From assembly GCA_029891385.1 (NCBI GenBank), contig CM057233.1:29432540-29496539 (forward strand): a stretch of DNA of 64,000 nt, given 5' to 3'. Source of the stretch: Erythroxylum novogranatense (taxonomy: Eukaryota; Streptophyta; Magnoliopsida; Malpighiales; Erythroxylaceae). Below, piece by piece: positions 47,707 through 60,175 of the stretch; within the stretch, counting starts at the first letter, position 1; each line of letters opens with the position of its first letter. Position numbers and translations under genes: made by a program. The notes beneath the pieces were generated by a model. It had not been told where the DNA came from, did no database searches, and saw only the letters and a list, made by a program, of their open reading frames with translations.

Positions 47707-48138
47707 ATGACTCGACAGGAGGCCCAGGATTCTCCAGATGTTGTTACGGGTATGCTTCTGATTTCTGGTTTTGAAGCATATGCATTGGATCCTGGATCCA
47801 CTTATTCTTTCATTGCACCGTATTTAGCATGTGGACTACATGGGGATAGAGAGAGGTTACAGTATGAGTTAGAGGTGAGTACTCCTCTAGGTAGTATGAC
47901 TGTATTGGGAAATAGATGTGATATTGGAGAAGGACTGACTGACTGCGCATAAGGGCTATTATGGACTATTACACCAAGGAGGTTACGCTGGAATCTCCTG
48001 GTCAGCCTAGAACTGTCTTTAGAGGAGTTAGTCAGGCAGTGCCAGCGAGGATGATATCCTTCATTAGTGCCCTGAGGTTCATTCAGGGAGGTTGTGAGAC
48101 CTATCTGGCTCACGTAGTGGATACAGGAGTCGATCAGA
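47707..48138 (+). pseudogene. aspartic protease of element C, with internal deletion
   Basis: Open from MTRQEAQDSPDVV, with the active-site region ALDPGSTYSFIAPYL (47785-47830). Compared with F, about 100 nt are missing near 47925, so the 'LGMDWL' part is reduced and the frame is lost. The linker toward RT continues to 48138 and then stops; sequence shared with the non-coding interior of B begins, and RT, RNase H and integrase are absent. Confidence 0.75.
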
Positions 48139-48929
48139 TGATTATAACTAAAGAATTTAGCAATGAAAAGATAAACTGGAAATAAATTTGAAATGAATGA
48201 AAAGTCGTTATTGGGAGACCTGATTCTAATGGAAACTCAAGTGTGAGAGATAGAATCTGCTACTGAGGAAATGTGCATTATGTTAACGTAAGGAATCCTG
48301 TATGTAATAGGATTCTTGAGCTGTAAGAGAAATTAGTCATGAAATTGAGGGGATTATTGGTTCACAAAATTTTTTTTATGTAAAATGTTTGGGAAGTACT
48401 AAGTTGATATGATGAATATGGAGAAAATAGTGTAAAGGAACTTGTGGCAGAATATGATATTTAGAAATTGAGAAGTCATAAGAGAATTTTCCCATGGGGG
48501 AATTTAGCTATTTTAAGAGTTAGGAAAAGTAAATAACAAGTATAAGAGTATTAGGTTGTAATCGTCAAAGATATCAATGCCCCTGATAGTACTATATTAT
48601 TGAAGAGTAAAATTTCCCAATTGTGGTTAGATTGGATAGTGACTGTGATCATTCAGGACATACCAATTGTTTATAGAGAATGAGGGGAAATAGTGGGCAT
48701 AGTTGAGGAATGACACAACATGAAAGTTTCACAAAAGGGAATTTTTGTTTGAACACTAAATTATGGGTGAATTAGTATTCGAGCATGGCTCGTTGGGAGA
48801 CTTAATGACAATGGAGGTATTGAGATAATGTGATATTGTAAGGGATATGTATGTTCGAGATTTGGAGTTCTTTAGAACTAGCTTTATGCTGGATACGTCC
48901 AGAAGTTGTTAAAGATTTTCAGGCTTAGC
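48139..48929 (+). other. non-coding internal region of C, first part
   Basis: No coding content. It matches B's interior from about 37780 to 38490, including AGGAATCC...GTAATAGGATT and GGATACGTCCAGAA. It is broken by E at 48929; the last five bases, TTAGC, are E's target duplication. Confidence 0.75.
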
Positions 48930-49443
48930 TGTTAGACCCCGATTTTTTTTTATGATGTCATTAAGCATGAATTGTGTTAGTTATGTGATTAAGACTTAGT
49001 TTGATTAACTTGAGAATATTAGTGGATAATTGAGGTGTATTTGCGTTTAATGTGGTTTAAATGAGAATTAAGGGATTAAAATGTGTAAGGGCATTTTAGG
49101 AAGATTTCTTAGGATGATTTGGGTTTAGGCTTGTAAAGAGGGGTAAGTTGGTATTTTTGTTTTCTTTAGGTTAAGGAAATAGAAAATAAGAGAAGAAAGA
49201 AGAGGAAAGAAGAAAAGAAGAGAAAGAGGCCGATGGAGGAAAGGAAGAAGGGAAGAAAAGAATTTTTGTGATTTCCGACGGATTTGAAGCTCATTTCGGG
49301 TAAGTTAGCTTCGTTTCTTCTTGTTTTCGGTTGGATTAAACCCTAGGATATCTTGAAATGTGGAAAATCGAAGGTTTTAGGGTTTTTGGTGAAAAAGTTG
49401 AGTAAATCGTTGGGTTGATGATTTTAGGATGGATTGGAAGGTT
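48930..49443 (+). repeat. LTR1 remnant of E
   Basis: TGTTAGACCCCG to GGATTGGAAGGTT, matching LTR2 52347-52651 and 57012-57220. It keeps the splice donor CGG/GTAAGT at 49300. Sequence switches to pol after a shared GGAAGGTT, suggesting a microhomology join. Confidence 0.85.
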
Positions 49444-52316
49444 TTTGGGAAGTTGCCAAGACTACCGCCAGCTCGGGAAATTGAGTTTCCCATTGAGCTT
49501 TTGTCAGGTACAAGGCCGATTTCAATTTCGCCTTACCGGATGGCTCCGACGGAATTGAAAGAGCTTAAGGAGCAACTGGAGGAGTTGTTGGAGAAAGGGT
49601 ATGTTCGACCGAGTTCTTCACCTTGGGGAGCTCCGGTCTTATTTGTGAAGAAGAAAGATGGCTCGTTGAGGATGTGTGTGGACTACAGGAAGTTGAATCA
49701 GGTTACGGTGAAGAACAAGTATCCGCTTCCTCGCATTGATGATCTGTTTGATCAATTGCAAGGAGCGAGAGTCTTCTCTAAGATTGATTTGAGATCAGGT
49801 TACCACCAGTTGAGGATTAAGGAGTCGGATGTGCCGAAGTCTGCTTTCAGGACTTGGTATGGGCACTTTGAATTCTTAGTGATGCCTTTTGGATTGACGA
49901 ATGCGCCTGCAACGTTTATGGATTTGATGAATCGGGTTTTTAAGCCATTCTTGGACCAATTTATCATTGTCTTTATCGATGATATCTTGGTGTATTCCAA
50001 GAGTGATGAACAGCATGAGGAGCATTTGAGGATCGCTTTGGAGACTTTGAGGACGCATGAGCTGTATGCCAAATTCGATAAATGTAAATTTTGGCTTAGG
50101 GAAGTTTCATTTCTTGGACACGTGATCTCAGAGCAAGGAGTTCATGTGGATCCAAAGAAGATAGAAGCTGTGGTAAGTTGGGAAGCACCGAAGAATGTGG
50201 CAGAAGTGAGAAGCTTTCTGGGTTTAGCAGGTTATTATAGGAGATTTGTAGAAGGATTCTTTATGATAGCCGCTCCGATGACGAAGTTACTGAGGAAGAA
50301 CCAGAAGTTTGTTTGGAGTGAGGAGTGTCAGAGGAGCTTCGAGGAGCTTAAGCGCAGATTGACGAGTGCCCCGATTTTGGTTTTGCCTTCGGGAGATGAC
50401 GGTTATTCGATGTATAGTGATGCTTCAAGGAAGGGTCTTGGATGTGTTTTGATGCAGGGAGATCGGGTGATTGCATATGCTTCGAGGCAGTTGAAGCCTT
50501 ATGAGCTGAACTATCCGACGCATGATTTAGAGTTAGCAGCTGTGATCTTTGCCTTGAAGATTTGGCGGCATTATTTGTATGGAGTTCAGACGAGGATTTT
50601 TACCGATCATAAGAGTCTGAAGTATTTGCTGAGTCAGAAGGAATTGAAATTGAGGCAGAGAAGGTGGATCGAATTACTCAAAGATTATGACTTGTTGATT
50701 GAGTATCATCCGGGCAAGGCCAATGTTTTGGCGGATGCCTTGAGTAGAAAGTCTTCGATTGCACATGTTCGATCGGTTTATCTTCCTTTATTGGAAGAGA
50801 TGGCCAAGCTTAAGATAAGCATGAAGCAAGAGGAGCCGGATTGTCTCCTAGCTAACTTCCGAGTTAGACCGATTCTCAGAGAGAAAGTTAGAGAGTTGCA
50901 GGTTCAAGATGCAGAGTTGAGTAGACTCAGAGATGAGATTCGGAATGGCAAGGTTTCTGAGATAGAGGTGCAGGATGATGGGCTTATGATAGTAGGAAGT
51001 AAGTTGTGTATTCCTGATGTGCAGGAAGTTAAGGCCGAGATTATGAATGAGGCATACAATGCGCCTTACGCCATGCATCCAGGTGGCACCAGGATGTATC
51101 GGGATTTGAGAGAGCATTTTTGGTGGAAAGGCATGAAGAGGGATATAGCAGAGTTTGTGAGTAAGTGTCTAGTGTGTCAGCAAGTCAAAGCTGAACACCA
51201 GGCACCTTCAGGCAAATTGAGACCGTTGCCTATTCCGGAGTGGAAGTGGCAACGAGTGACTATGGATTTTCTGATGGGTTTTCCCAGGACTAGCAGGAGG
51301 CATGATGCCATTTGGGTGATTGTGGATAGGTTGACCAAGTTAGCTCACTTTTTGGCGATCAAGCAGACTGATTCTTTGCATGTGTTAGCAAAGAAGTATA
51401 TCGATGAGATACTGAGATTGCATGGGATTCCGGATTCGATTGTGTCCGATAGAGACAATCGGTTTACTTCGAGGTTTTGGGGCAGTTTGCAGGAAACTTT
51501 GGGGACGAAGCTGAATTTTAGTACGGCTTTTCACCCTTAGACGGATGTTCAATCTGAGAGGACCATTCGGACACTTGAGGGGATGCTTCAGGCTTGTGTG
51601 ATGGATTTTCGAGGAGCATGGGATGAGCATTTGCCATTGGTCGAATTCGCTTATAACAATTCGTACCATTCGAGCATTTAGATGGCTCCATATGAGGCTT
51701 TGTATGGGCGGAGGTGTAGGACTCCGATCTGTTGGGATGAAGAAGGAGAGAGGCAATTGGAAGGACCATAATTGATTCAGACAACAGTTGAGAAAGTCAA
51801 TTTGGTTAAGGAGCGGCTTAAGGCAGCACAAATAGAATGAAGAGTTTTGTTGATGCTCACCGAAAGGAGATGGAGTATGATGTTGGTGAGAAGGTGTTCC
51901 TTAAGACGTCTCCTTGGAAAGGAGTATTGAGATTCGGCAAGAAGGGTAAGTTGAGTCCGAGGTATGTGGGTCCTTATGAGATCCTTGAGAGGATTGGGCC
52001 ACTAGCCTACAGGTTGGCGTTACCTCTGGAGTTGTCGCAGATTCACGATGTTTTCCATGTGTCTATGTTGAGGAGGTATAGATCGGATCCTTCTCACATC
52101 ATTCAGACTAGTGAGGTTCAGCTGAGGGATGATTTGAGTTATGAGGAGCAACCGGTGGCGATTTTGGATACCAAGGACAAAGTCCTCAGGAACAAGACGG
52201 TTCAGTTAGTCAAAGTTCTTTGGAGGAACCATTCAGTAGAGGAGGCTACTTGAGAGCCATTGGAAGCCATGCGGGAGAAGTATCCGCATCTCTTCGACGA
52301 TTCAGGTAAATTTTGA
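49429..52316 (+). pseudogene. Pol of E: RT, RNase H, integrase, chromodomain-like tail
   Basis: A 703-codon open frame runs 49429-51540. [15 protein letters not shown], first catalytic Asp in KIDLRSGYH (residue 120), FIDD at residues 182-185, thumb LAGYYRRF. RNase H starts at [12 protein letters not shown] (about residue 325) and includes ADALSRK. Integrase: HPGGTRMY ... CLVCQ zinc motif (548-580), TMDF (about 610) and VSDRD (about 672). A TAG at 51538 interrupts FHP; the frame continues with [11 protein letters not shown] (third catalytic Glu region). Further stops lie at 51679 and 51769, a one-base deletion near 51830, and TGG to TGA at 52251. The tail (VKVLWRNHSVEEAT) is chromodomain-like. 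The first residues MDWK come from LTR sequence, joined by deletion, so this start is not native. Confidence 0.9.
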
Positions 52317-52331
52317 GGACGAAATTTCTTT

Positions 52332-52346
52332 TAAGAGGGGGAGAAA
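52332..52346 (+). promoter_or_regulatory. polypurine tract of E
   Basis: TAAGAGGGGGAGAAA after TTTTGAGGACGAAATTTC, directly before LTR2. Confidence 0.85.
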
Positions 52347-52651
52347 TGTTAGACCCCGAATTTTTTTTATGATGTCATTAAGCATGAATTGTGTTAGTTA
52401 TGTGATTAAGACTTAGTTTGATTAACTTGAGAATATTAGTGGATAATTGAGGTGTATTTGCGTTTAATGTGGTTTAAATGAGAATTAAGGGATTAAAATA
52501 TGTAAGGGCATTTTAGGAAGATTTTTTAGGATGATTTGGGTTTAGGCTTGTAAAGAGGGGTAAGTTGGTATTTGTGTTTTCTTTAGGTTAAGGAAATAGG
52601 AAAGAAGAGAAGAAAGAAGAGGAAAGAAGAAAAGAAGAGAAAGAGGCCGAC
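52347..52651 (+). repeat. LTR2 of E, 5' part
   Basis: TGTTAGACCCCG onward, about 98% like 48930-49236 by eye. The last five bases, CCGAC, are the duplication of S. Confidence 0.85.
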
Positions 52652-53308
52652 TGTTGGACCCCGAACCTTGAGTGACAATTTGATTTAGTAATATGAATAA
52701 TCAAGTGGATGAGTTGATTGAAATTAAGTTGAAGATCATGAAATAAAGAGAGAAAGTATGAAAATATGAAAAATTGTGTAATAGTTGACTTTCTGGCCTT
52801 TGAAGGTTGACTTTTGTTTGAGGCAAAATTTGATAAAATGGTCTTCTGGAAACTTGTAGGTTATGTTAAGAGATTCTTGTGGACATAAAGTTTGTAATTT
52901 TTCGATATCGGGAGTGAAAGTTATGATTGGTCAAAGTTTATGTTTGATCGGGTTTAACTTTTATATTGGTTGAACTTTGGTGAGAAATTAACCTAGTTAG
53001 AGGTTAATTGAGCTTTGATATTCTTCATGAAAATGGAAGCATTTGATTTGATCTTTAATTCGATATAAAGTATGAAATTTTTCGATCTCGGAAAATTAAG
53101 TTATGATTTTTGCAAGCGTGTATAGAGAATAGTATCTTTGATGGGAAAATGGACTCCGTAGGAGTTGAATTGAGTTTATGTTCTTCTTGGAAGATTTAGA
53201 GCTTCTCTCAAGTTTTCTATAGAGACTAAGTTTGTCAAAATCGGAGTTCGGGAGTAAAAGTTATGAATTTGGAAGTTTTGATTTTAAGTGAAAAAAAAAA
53301 AAAAGTTT

Positions 53309-53515
53309 TAGCGCCTCGCCAGGCGACGGCTCGCCTAGCGAGGGGCGCCAGTATCGCCTCGCTAGGCGACGCCTCGCCCTAGCGAGGCGAGGAGGCTAAG
53401 CCGCCCTCACGAGGCAAGGCTGCGCCTCATGAGCTGTGCGCCTCGCTAGGCGACGCCTCGCCTAGCGAGCGGGCGTCTCGCCCTCATGAGTTAGGCGTCT
53501 CACGCCTGATTTTCT
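53309..53515. repeat. CCTCGCTAGGCGACG palindrome array in S
   Basis: Very GC-rich repeats of CTCGCCTAGCGAG and GCCTCGCTAGGCGACG type, at the same place as the GTCGCTAGGGCGAC array of A but with a changed core. Confidence 0.85.
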
Positions 53516-55540
53516 TCTTAAATTTTGATTTCTTTGTTTTCAATCCGACCTTTGCTCACTATTTTGCCTATATCTTTCCGTCCGACATCCGATTGAGTTG
53601 ATTCTTTTGCGTTGGATTCCTAAGACAATGAATTTCATTTTATAAGAAATTTGTGAACTTTTGAGATTAAATTAATGGTGATTAATTTAATCAAAGTGAG
53701 TCGGGAAATTTTCCGAGCATGATTCAGTGTTTTGTGAAATTCGGGATCTGTAGAGATCCGATTGAAGCGATTCTTGAGGCGAAATAAAGATAAGACAAGG
53801 GGCTACAAATCATATGAAGACATGAAATGTCAATTTTGCCCTTAGGACTTTTAATTTTTGAATTTAAGTTCGGATTAGGGTGTAATTTTTAGATTGGGAA
53901 CACCTGTGAGTAATTTGAGTATAACTTTTGATCTGGGAATCGAAATGAGACGATTCTTGTTTTGAATTAAACTAGAGACATAAGGATACAATTGTTATGA
54001 AGACATCGAGTTTCAATTCTGGGATTAAGAATGTGAAATTTTGGACGGAAATAATCGTACCATGAAAAATGTGTTAGAATATGGATATATCCGAATTGTT
54101 TTGCACATAACTTTTGATGTAGTGCTCGGAATTGAGCGCGGTCATTGGCGTTAGATTTTTATGAGTGAGAGGAACATTTCTCGAGAAGGAAGTTTTGACA
54201 AATTCCTTCAAATCGATAGTGCGAATCAAACCGCAAGTAAGCGTAACGTTAAGTTTTAAATGAAGGACAATTTGGTCATTTGACCATCAATTAATGAAAC
54301 ACAAGGTAGAGATGTCGTTTTGGCTTATTAAAAGCCACGAAAGTGGCTGGAAATTTCCAGAGAAAAGAAGAAGAAATAAGAAGAAGGAAGAAGAGTGGAG
54401 ATTCGGTTATGGAGAAAAGAAGAGAGAGAAAACAAAGTTCCAAATTTTCTACTTGTTTCTTAAGGATTTTGGGATGGTTCCAAGAGAGAAAAAGGTAGAG
54501 GGGCATAAGAGCTTCCTAAGGAGCCAAAAAAATTCGAATTTGGATGAGAAAGAGGTAAGAGAAATTTTTCTACTTTGAGATTTTGATTAATTTTCGGTTT
54601 AGAATTATGACATATGAGATGGGTTTATGGATTGTGGAATTAATTTTGAAATATATGCTTTAGGCTGGGTTTAATTTTGGATGGAAAATTGATTTAGGTT
54701 TAGGCTTAATTTTATGATGAAGGATTTTGTGATATTTTGGTGTAAAATTATTGATAATGATATGGATAGATGATATATGAAATCAATTTCGAAGAAATTG
54801 TATTTTATGGTATTGAATTGGGATAAATTGGTTTAGGCCAATTTTAAGATTTAGAATTTTGAAATTGAGGATTTAAATAGTTTGGAATTAATGTGAATTG
54901 AGGAATTGTGAGATTAATTTTGAAGAAATTATGTTTTATGAGATTGAATTAAGTGTCTTGGTTTAGGCCAATTTTGAAAATTGGGGATTTTCAAAATTGG
55001 AGATTGAAATAACTTGAATGTAAATGGAATTGGTGAATTCCTAAGTTGATTGTGAAAATTAAGTATTTTCGATGTGAAATTTGGATGATTATGGTTTAGG
55101 TTTTGGTATTTTGGAAGAGAGAAAAGCAAGGATCAATTGGAGCTTGAAATCAAGTTTAAGCAATAATTCGAGGTGGGTAGCATATTTATATTTTGATTTG
55201 TAAGCTATATGTGAATTTTGAAAAATTAAAGAAAGCAATTTTGAAAAATAAAGAAAGCAAAATGTGAAAATTTTGACAAATTATTGTTTTGTAAAGGTTT
55301 GAAATTCTGATTTCCGAATGTTTTCTGAAAGATTATTATAAGTTTGAATTCATTGCTTTCAATGATTCGATAAACCGATAGAAATTTTTGAAAATGCATT
55401 TGTTGTGTATGCATTATTCAATTGTTGAAATTATTGTTTGATTGAATGTTTTGATTGTTGAATTTAGTGAATGATAGACTGAATAAATTGAGTGGTATGC
55501 ATTTTTGGGAAAATTTTGAAGAAAAGTACGAAATTGAAAA

Positions 55541-55800
55541 GTGCCTTCGGGCAATCCGACTTTTCGTTTTCGATTATGTGTTATGTGGGTTTGGTAGGTC
55601 CCTTGGTGAGTCATTGTCTCTATATGTATAGCCTTCTCCAGCTGCTTGCATTAGTGTACGGACTCGATTCGGACTCCTTCACGGCTACTTTGGACCGCAT
55701 GATGCGGAAAGTGTAATGCGTTCATTCACGATTGCATGCAGGACCGCTATGCGGGGCTATGCGATCGCTCTGCTTGGACCTAGCTGGACCATTCGATGTG
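55541..55800 (+). other. structured RNA block in S
   Basis: UUCG hairpin at 55542-55553. Compound hairpin: ACTTT (55687-55691) pairs with AAAGT (55708-55712), with inner CCGCA/TGCGG (55695-55699, 55703-55707) and a TGA loop, one base pair longer than in A and G. Confidence 0.55.
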
Positions 55801-57076
55801 TAATATGTTTTGATTTGTTTATGTGTTCGCATTCATATTTATGAAAAATTCAAGAAGTTTTGAAAATGAGAAAAAGTGAGATTATTATGAAAAGTTTGAA
55901 AATATGAAAAAAATGGGTTTGAGGAAATTGTTTGAAAAATTATAAAGTTTGAAAAAATTAGCCCTTTTGGCAAAAAGAGTATTAAAATGATTTTCGCTTA
56001 TTTATCGGTTTATAAATGTATTATCCACGAGCTTTGAGCTACCCCCCCTTTCATCCCCATCTCCGTGTTTGACGGAGATCGGATGAAAGAATGTGAAAAC
56101 GTCGGTTTCGACATTTGAATCGTTGGTTTTGAGAAATTTGGATCTTGTGTATGAATATGTTTATGACTTTAGATAAGTTTGGAAAAATGTATTTGTGTAT
56201 AAAGTTGAAAATTGTGAATGATTGTGAAATTGTATATGAAATTATGAATAGTTTGGGAAGATATTTGTATGATTGATTTGGGAGCGAGATTGAATTATGA
56301 GAATAGTAGATCGACTTACAAATATGAGAATGTTTTAGAAATAGGTTTGTGATTATCTGCGATATCCGGACGGAGGGTCCGGTGGATTACGATGTGTGTG
56401 TGATTGTTTGGAAATTTTAGAAGTGTTGTGTTGAACACTTTGCGAGGTTTGAGTTAGGATAAAAGCGGTAGTTATCTTTGCGAAATTTCGATAAAATCTG
56501 GGATAAAATGTAATTTGAGATTGGTATGGATTTATTTAAGATTATGTATGTTGTATGGATTGAAGATGATTTGGATGTGATTGAGTAACGAGAAAAGAAA
56601 TGAGACTAAGAAAAGAAAAAAAATTTCATCCGGATTTTGAGGCGTCTTAGGGTTTCCAACGCGACTATGATCATTCGATAAGTTTTCTTTGATTATTGTT
56701 TAGGATGTCGGATGTATGCGCTTTGATTTCGTTTCACTTTGCAATCTGTTCGTTTGATTCGATTAGTATTTGCTTCGCTTGCGTTTGTATTTCGATTCGA
56801 TTTGCATTTGCTTCCGCTTCGCTTACTTTCGAATTGTTAAACTCGCATTTTGTTTTCGATTCGACATTTCCGTTGTCCGATCTGTTTGCGATGTGCTTTT
56901 TTTTCTGATTCGAAATTTCGATCCGAAATTTCGGCTTCCCTTCGTTTCCGTTTGCTTCGGTTTCTGTTCTGTATAAGTAGTTGGGTTCCGGTAATGGGAT
57001 CCAACACCGACGGTGGAAAGGAAGAAGGGAAGAAAATAATTTTTGTGATTTCCGACGGATTTGAAGCTCATTCCGG

Positions 57077-58521
57077 GTAAGTTAGCTTCGTTTCTTCTTG
57101 TTTTCGTTTGGATTAAACCCTAGGATAGCTGAAATGTGGAGAATCGAAGGTTTTAGGGTTTTTGGTGAAAAAGTTGAGTAAATCGTTGGGTTGATGATTT
57201 TAGGATGGATTGGAAGGTTAGAATGGGTTAGAAGTGTAGTATAAGTCTTGATCTATCCCTTGGAAGTGTTGCATTTGTGTTTGGGGAAGGATTGAAGTTG
57301 GAAATTTATGGAAATCGGGTCTCGGAGTCGACCTCCAGACCCGCACGTCGTGACGTGTGTATGAGCACGCCACGGCGTGCGTGATAGGGGAGCAACGTCA
57401 CGGCGAGCGAATAAATTATTCACCGCGACGTGCGACCGGAAGCACGTCGCGACGTGCGAATAGGAGCACGTCGCGATGTGCGGGAAAATTGGTGCACGCC
57501 GCGGCGAGACCAAGCTATTCGTCGCGACGAACGTGGTCTTCGCCGCGGCGTGCCCCCTGTTTCCGAAAGTGCAATGTTTACATTTTTTGGCATATCTTTT
57601 GGTATAGATGTCCTATTGAGGTGATTCTGAATTCATTATGTTCTAGAAATAAAGGACTACGAGTTGTATGAAGAAGGGAAGTTTGGAAATTGTTTCGAAG
57701 TGTTCGAGAATTTCGATAGGAGTCGGATGGAGACTTTTAGCGCTTTACTTTTTGCTTTTCGAGCTTTATTGAATATTTGCTATGGATATTAATTGTATGG
57801 AAACTTGGTTTATTATAGGGAACCAAGCTGATTTGACCCAATCGCAAGAGGAAGGACAACAATGATTCTGATACTCAAGCGATACTAGGTGGGTAATATG
57901 TTTATGGTTATTGTGTGTATGGGCAAAATGCCTTGTGTATGCTTGCTTGCTTGCTTGCATGATATGACCTGAAATATTAAAATTGCATTTTGACTATGAT
58001 TATGCATGGCTTGTTAAGCCTTATGGCAATTTGCAAATATGAAAAGAATGAGAACTTCGAAAGCTTTGCTAAGATGCTTTGAGCATGAATCGAATGGACT
58101 ATGTGAGTTGTTTGGGTAAGAGAGTTACGGATGGAGTCACGTGCACGTTGACAGTAAAGCCTTCTCTCGGCTGTCCGCTTGTGGCAACGAGATCCTTGAG
58201 AAATCGGACTCGGATAGTTTACGGATTTACCTTTGGTTTATCCGGATCATTTACGGAACTCTCGAGCCAATTGTTTGTGCATTCACGATCGATTTGTTGA
58301 GCATAACATATGATGGATTTGACAGACTTGTTGCATAATGATTGTTATGTTGAGAAACAGAAATTGCATGACCGATGTTTATATGAATGTGAATTATTTG
58401 ATGAATATGGATTTGCTATATGAATATACATATATGCTTGATTGTGTGGCTCGTTGCCAATGGCTATAAACGTATATGCCACTAAGCTTCGCAGCTCACC
58501 CCATTACTCTCCCCTCCTCAG
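57077..58521 (+). other. predicted leader intron in LTR2 of E
   Basis: Donor CGG/GTAAGT at 57077. Acceptor CTCTCCCCTCCTCAG ending at 58521, 25 nt after the AGCT hairpin. About 1.45 kb. Confidence 0.45.
57335..57555. repeat. CACGTCGCGACGTGCG palindrome array, E LTR2
   Basis: Copies of GCACGTCGCGACGTGCG and variants, CpG-dense, located just before GGCATATCTTTTGG, the E counterpart of the conserved motif that follows the arrays in the other families. Confidence 0.85.
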
Positions 58522-58917
58522 GTGCAGATCGAGACGATTGTCGACCTTGCAGGGCATCAGAAACTTCAAGCTAGTTAGAAGCCTTGTATAAGTTAGTACT
58601 TTGGTTAGCCTGCCAGCATGTCATCATGGAGCATACTTTTGTATTTTAGGATTTCATTTTATTTTGTATTATGCTGCATTTGAGAATACTTGTTGAATTT
58701 CGTTGAAATTATAATGGCATGAAACCCCTTAGTTTATGGGGTGTTTAATTCATGGATGGGATGCATGTGTAGAATGTATATATATGTATGAGTGAATCGA
58801 ATGGTTATTTGTATGGATGTTAGGATCGGGTCCGACGGTTTATGGAGCACCCGTCGCAGGTGCGACCCGAGAGGCCACCTCGGGAATGGACATCCGGGGC
58901 CCGGGCCCAACATTAGC

Positions 58918-60175
58918 TCTTTGTTAAGCATTGAGGAAAAACGTATAAATCGTATGTCTAATAAAAGAAAAAGAGAAATTTTTAATTCGAGTATTGATTG
59001 TATCGTTGTAAATTCGGAGACTTTGCAATACTTATCGAAGTGTCCCAATAAAGGTTATGATGCAATCTGTTGAAATGGTGTAAAGTAATTTTATGTGCAT
59101 AGGGATAAGTATAATCTCTTGTACTATATTATAATTGATGATTGGAATTTATTGTGTTGGATATTGTTTTGAAAGCTTGGAGATACTAGTTGGACAGAAA
59201 CATTTCAGATATGGGTATGAATAAGCAAATTGATAGTGATCGAGGTATTAGTGAATTCGAAAGAATTGAAAAGGATTATGCGTTTAAGGGTTTCAAAATT
59301 TTTGCTAATGGTGCAATGTAAGGTAATAAATAGAAAATGCAATGGCAAAGGATCTTAATTTGGATGTTAAGGCTATTAGACCTAGTGTAATACCGAGTGC
59401 GACTGTCGATCTATTATGGAGGTAAAAAGAAATGTATCATTATTAATTATGGAATTCCGGATCAGGTGTGTATAGAAAGGACTGGTAAAACAAATTGGGG
59501 ATTTAGAAATTTCAAACCTTATTGGAAAATTCAAATGGGATTCAACTTTTGAAAAAATGATATTTATGACTGTATTGTGAAGTATGTGTTTTACCTGCCA
59601 AAGAAACTGTTAGAGAAATCTCTAGGAACCATCGAAGTGTTGTGTTTCAGCGGGAGTGTGCAGAAAGAGTAATAGAAGGTTTAGAGTGTGAAATCGAATA
59701 GTTATTCGTAGGGATAACTAACAGATGTGACTGCTGAGGCAAATGTGAGACTGATATTTTTGGAGTCCGTTGAGATTGAGGTACAGTTAAGAGAGATTGT
59801 GGGATTAATGATCATCATTTTAGTGTTACCATTCGAACAGTGTATAAGAAGTCGTTAACCCCTACATTAGAGTAAACAAGGCTTGAATATAGTCAAAGAC
59901 TATGATTGATTTGAGTTAATGATGATAAGTGAAATGAATCTGTAAAAAGGGGTAGAGCAATCCAAGTTAATGAAAGTGAGACGAATCGATTAGGATCGTG
60001 GTTATGAGAATCTGATGAAATTAGTGTTTTAACACTAAAGAGATGTAATCTGATTAGTAAATAAATGAAATATTTCGAAGTGTGTAGCCTAGGCCAAAAT
60101 GCATAAATGGAGATAAAGGTAAATAAGGAAACTAAATTCGTTATTAAATAGCCTCGGCCAAAATGCATAAATGGA
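58918..60175 (+). other. non-coding internal region of C, second part
   Basis: Continues C's interior after E and matches B's interior (about 38490-39470), including TTGAGGAAAA(A)CGT and the CGTCAAAATG...ATGGAGATAAAGG region. Two copies of GGCCAAAATGCATAAATGG occur at about 60092 and 60153. It ends where A-type LTR sequence starts. No genes. Confidence 0.7.

Larger units (their letters stand above)
52652..57006 (+). mobile_element. solo LTR S (A-type, 4.36 kb)
   Basis: TGTTGGACCCCG to GGGATCCAACA with a perfect duplication CCGAC (52647-52651 and 57007-57011) inside E's LTR2. It matches A LTRs through most of its length. It has its own palindrome array (53309-53515), a splice donor GAG/GTAAGA at 54555, a structured block (55541-55800) and an AGCT-TTG-AGCT hairpin. 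The TATA box and acceptor are not conserved (CTCCGTG at about 56070). It has no internal domain, so it arose by LTR-LTR recombination. Confidence 0.9.
48930..58912 (+). mobile_element. gypsy element E with LTR1-to-pol deletion
   Basis: LTR1 remnant (48930-49443), pol (49441-52316), PPT and LTR2 (52347-52651 plus 57012-58912), with a perfect duplication TTAGC (48925-48929 and 58913-58917). The rest of LTR1, the PBS, gag and protease were lost in one deletion. It is young by the small number of differences between the first 300 bp of its LTRs (about six or seven by eye). S, a solo LTR, sits in LTR2. Confidence 0.9.
57012..58912 (+). repeat. LTR2 of E, 3' part
   Basis: Continues after S and ends GGGCCCAACA at 58912. 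It includes the donor at 57077, a CpG-rich palindrome array (57335-57555), an AGCC...GGCT hairpin in AAGCCTTCTCTCGGCT (58158-58173), AGCT-TCGC-AGCT (58485-58496) and the acceptor CCCTCCTCAG (58521). Confidence 0.85.
23031..60175 (+). mobile_element. gypsy element C (gag-protease, non-coding 3' part), 3' end deleted
   Basis: LTR1 starts at 23031 inside copia RNase H. Its first 52 bp are separated from the rest (43848-46463) by insertion of B. Then come PBS, gag, protease and about 2 kb of non-coding internal sequence (48139-48929 and 58918-60175), split by E. The non-coding part matches the internal region of B (about 37780-39470). The sequence changes near 60175 into A-type LTR T, so C's 3' internal end, PPT and 3' LTR are gone. 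The 5' target duplication would be AAACA (23026-23030); the 3' copy is lost. Confidence 0.75.

Noticed and set aside
54294..54578. 94-codon ORF rich in Lys, Glu and Arg
   Set aside because: It lies in the purine-rich leader of solo LTR S; similar purine runs in A and G give different peptides.
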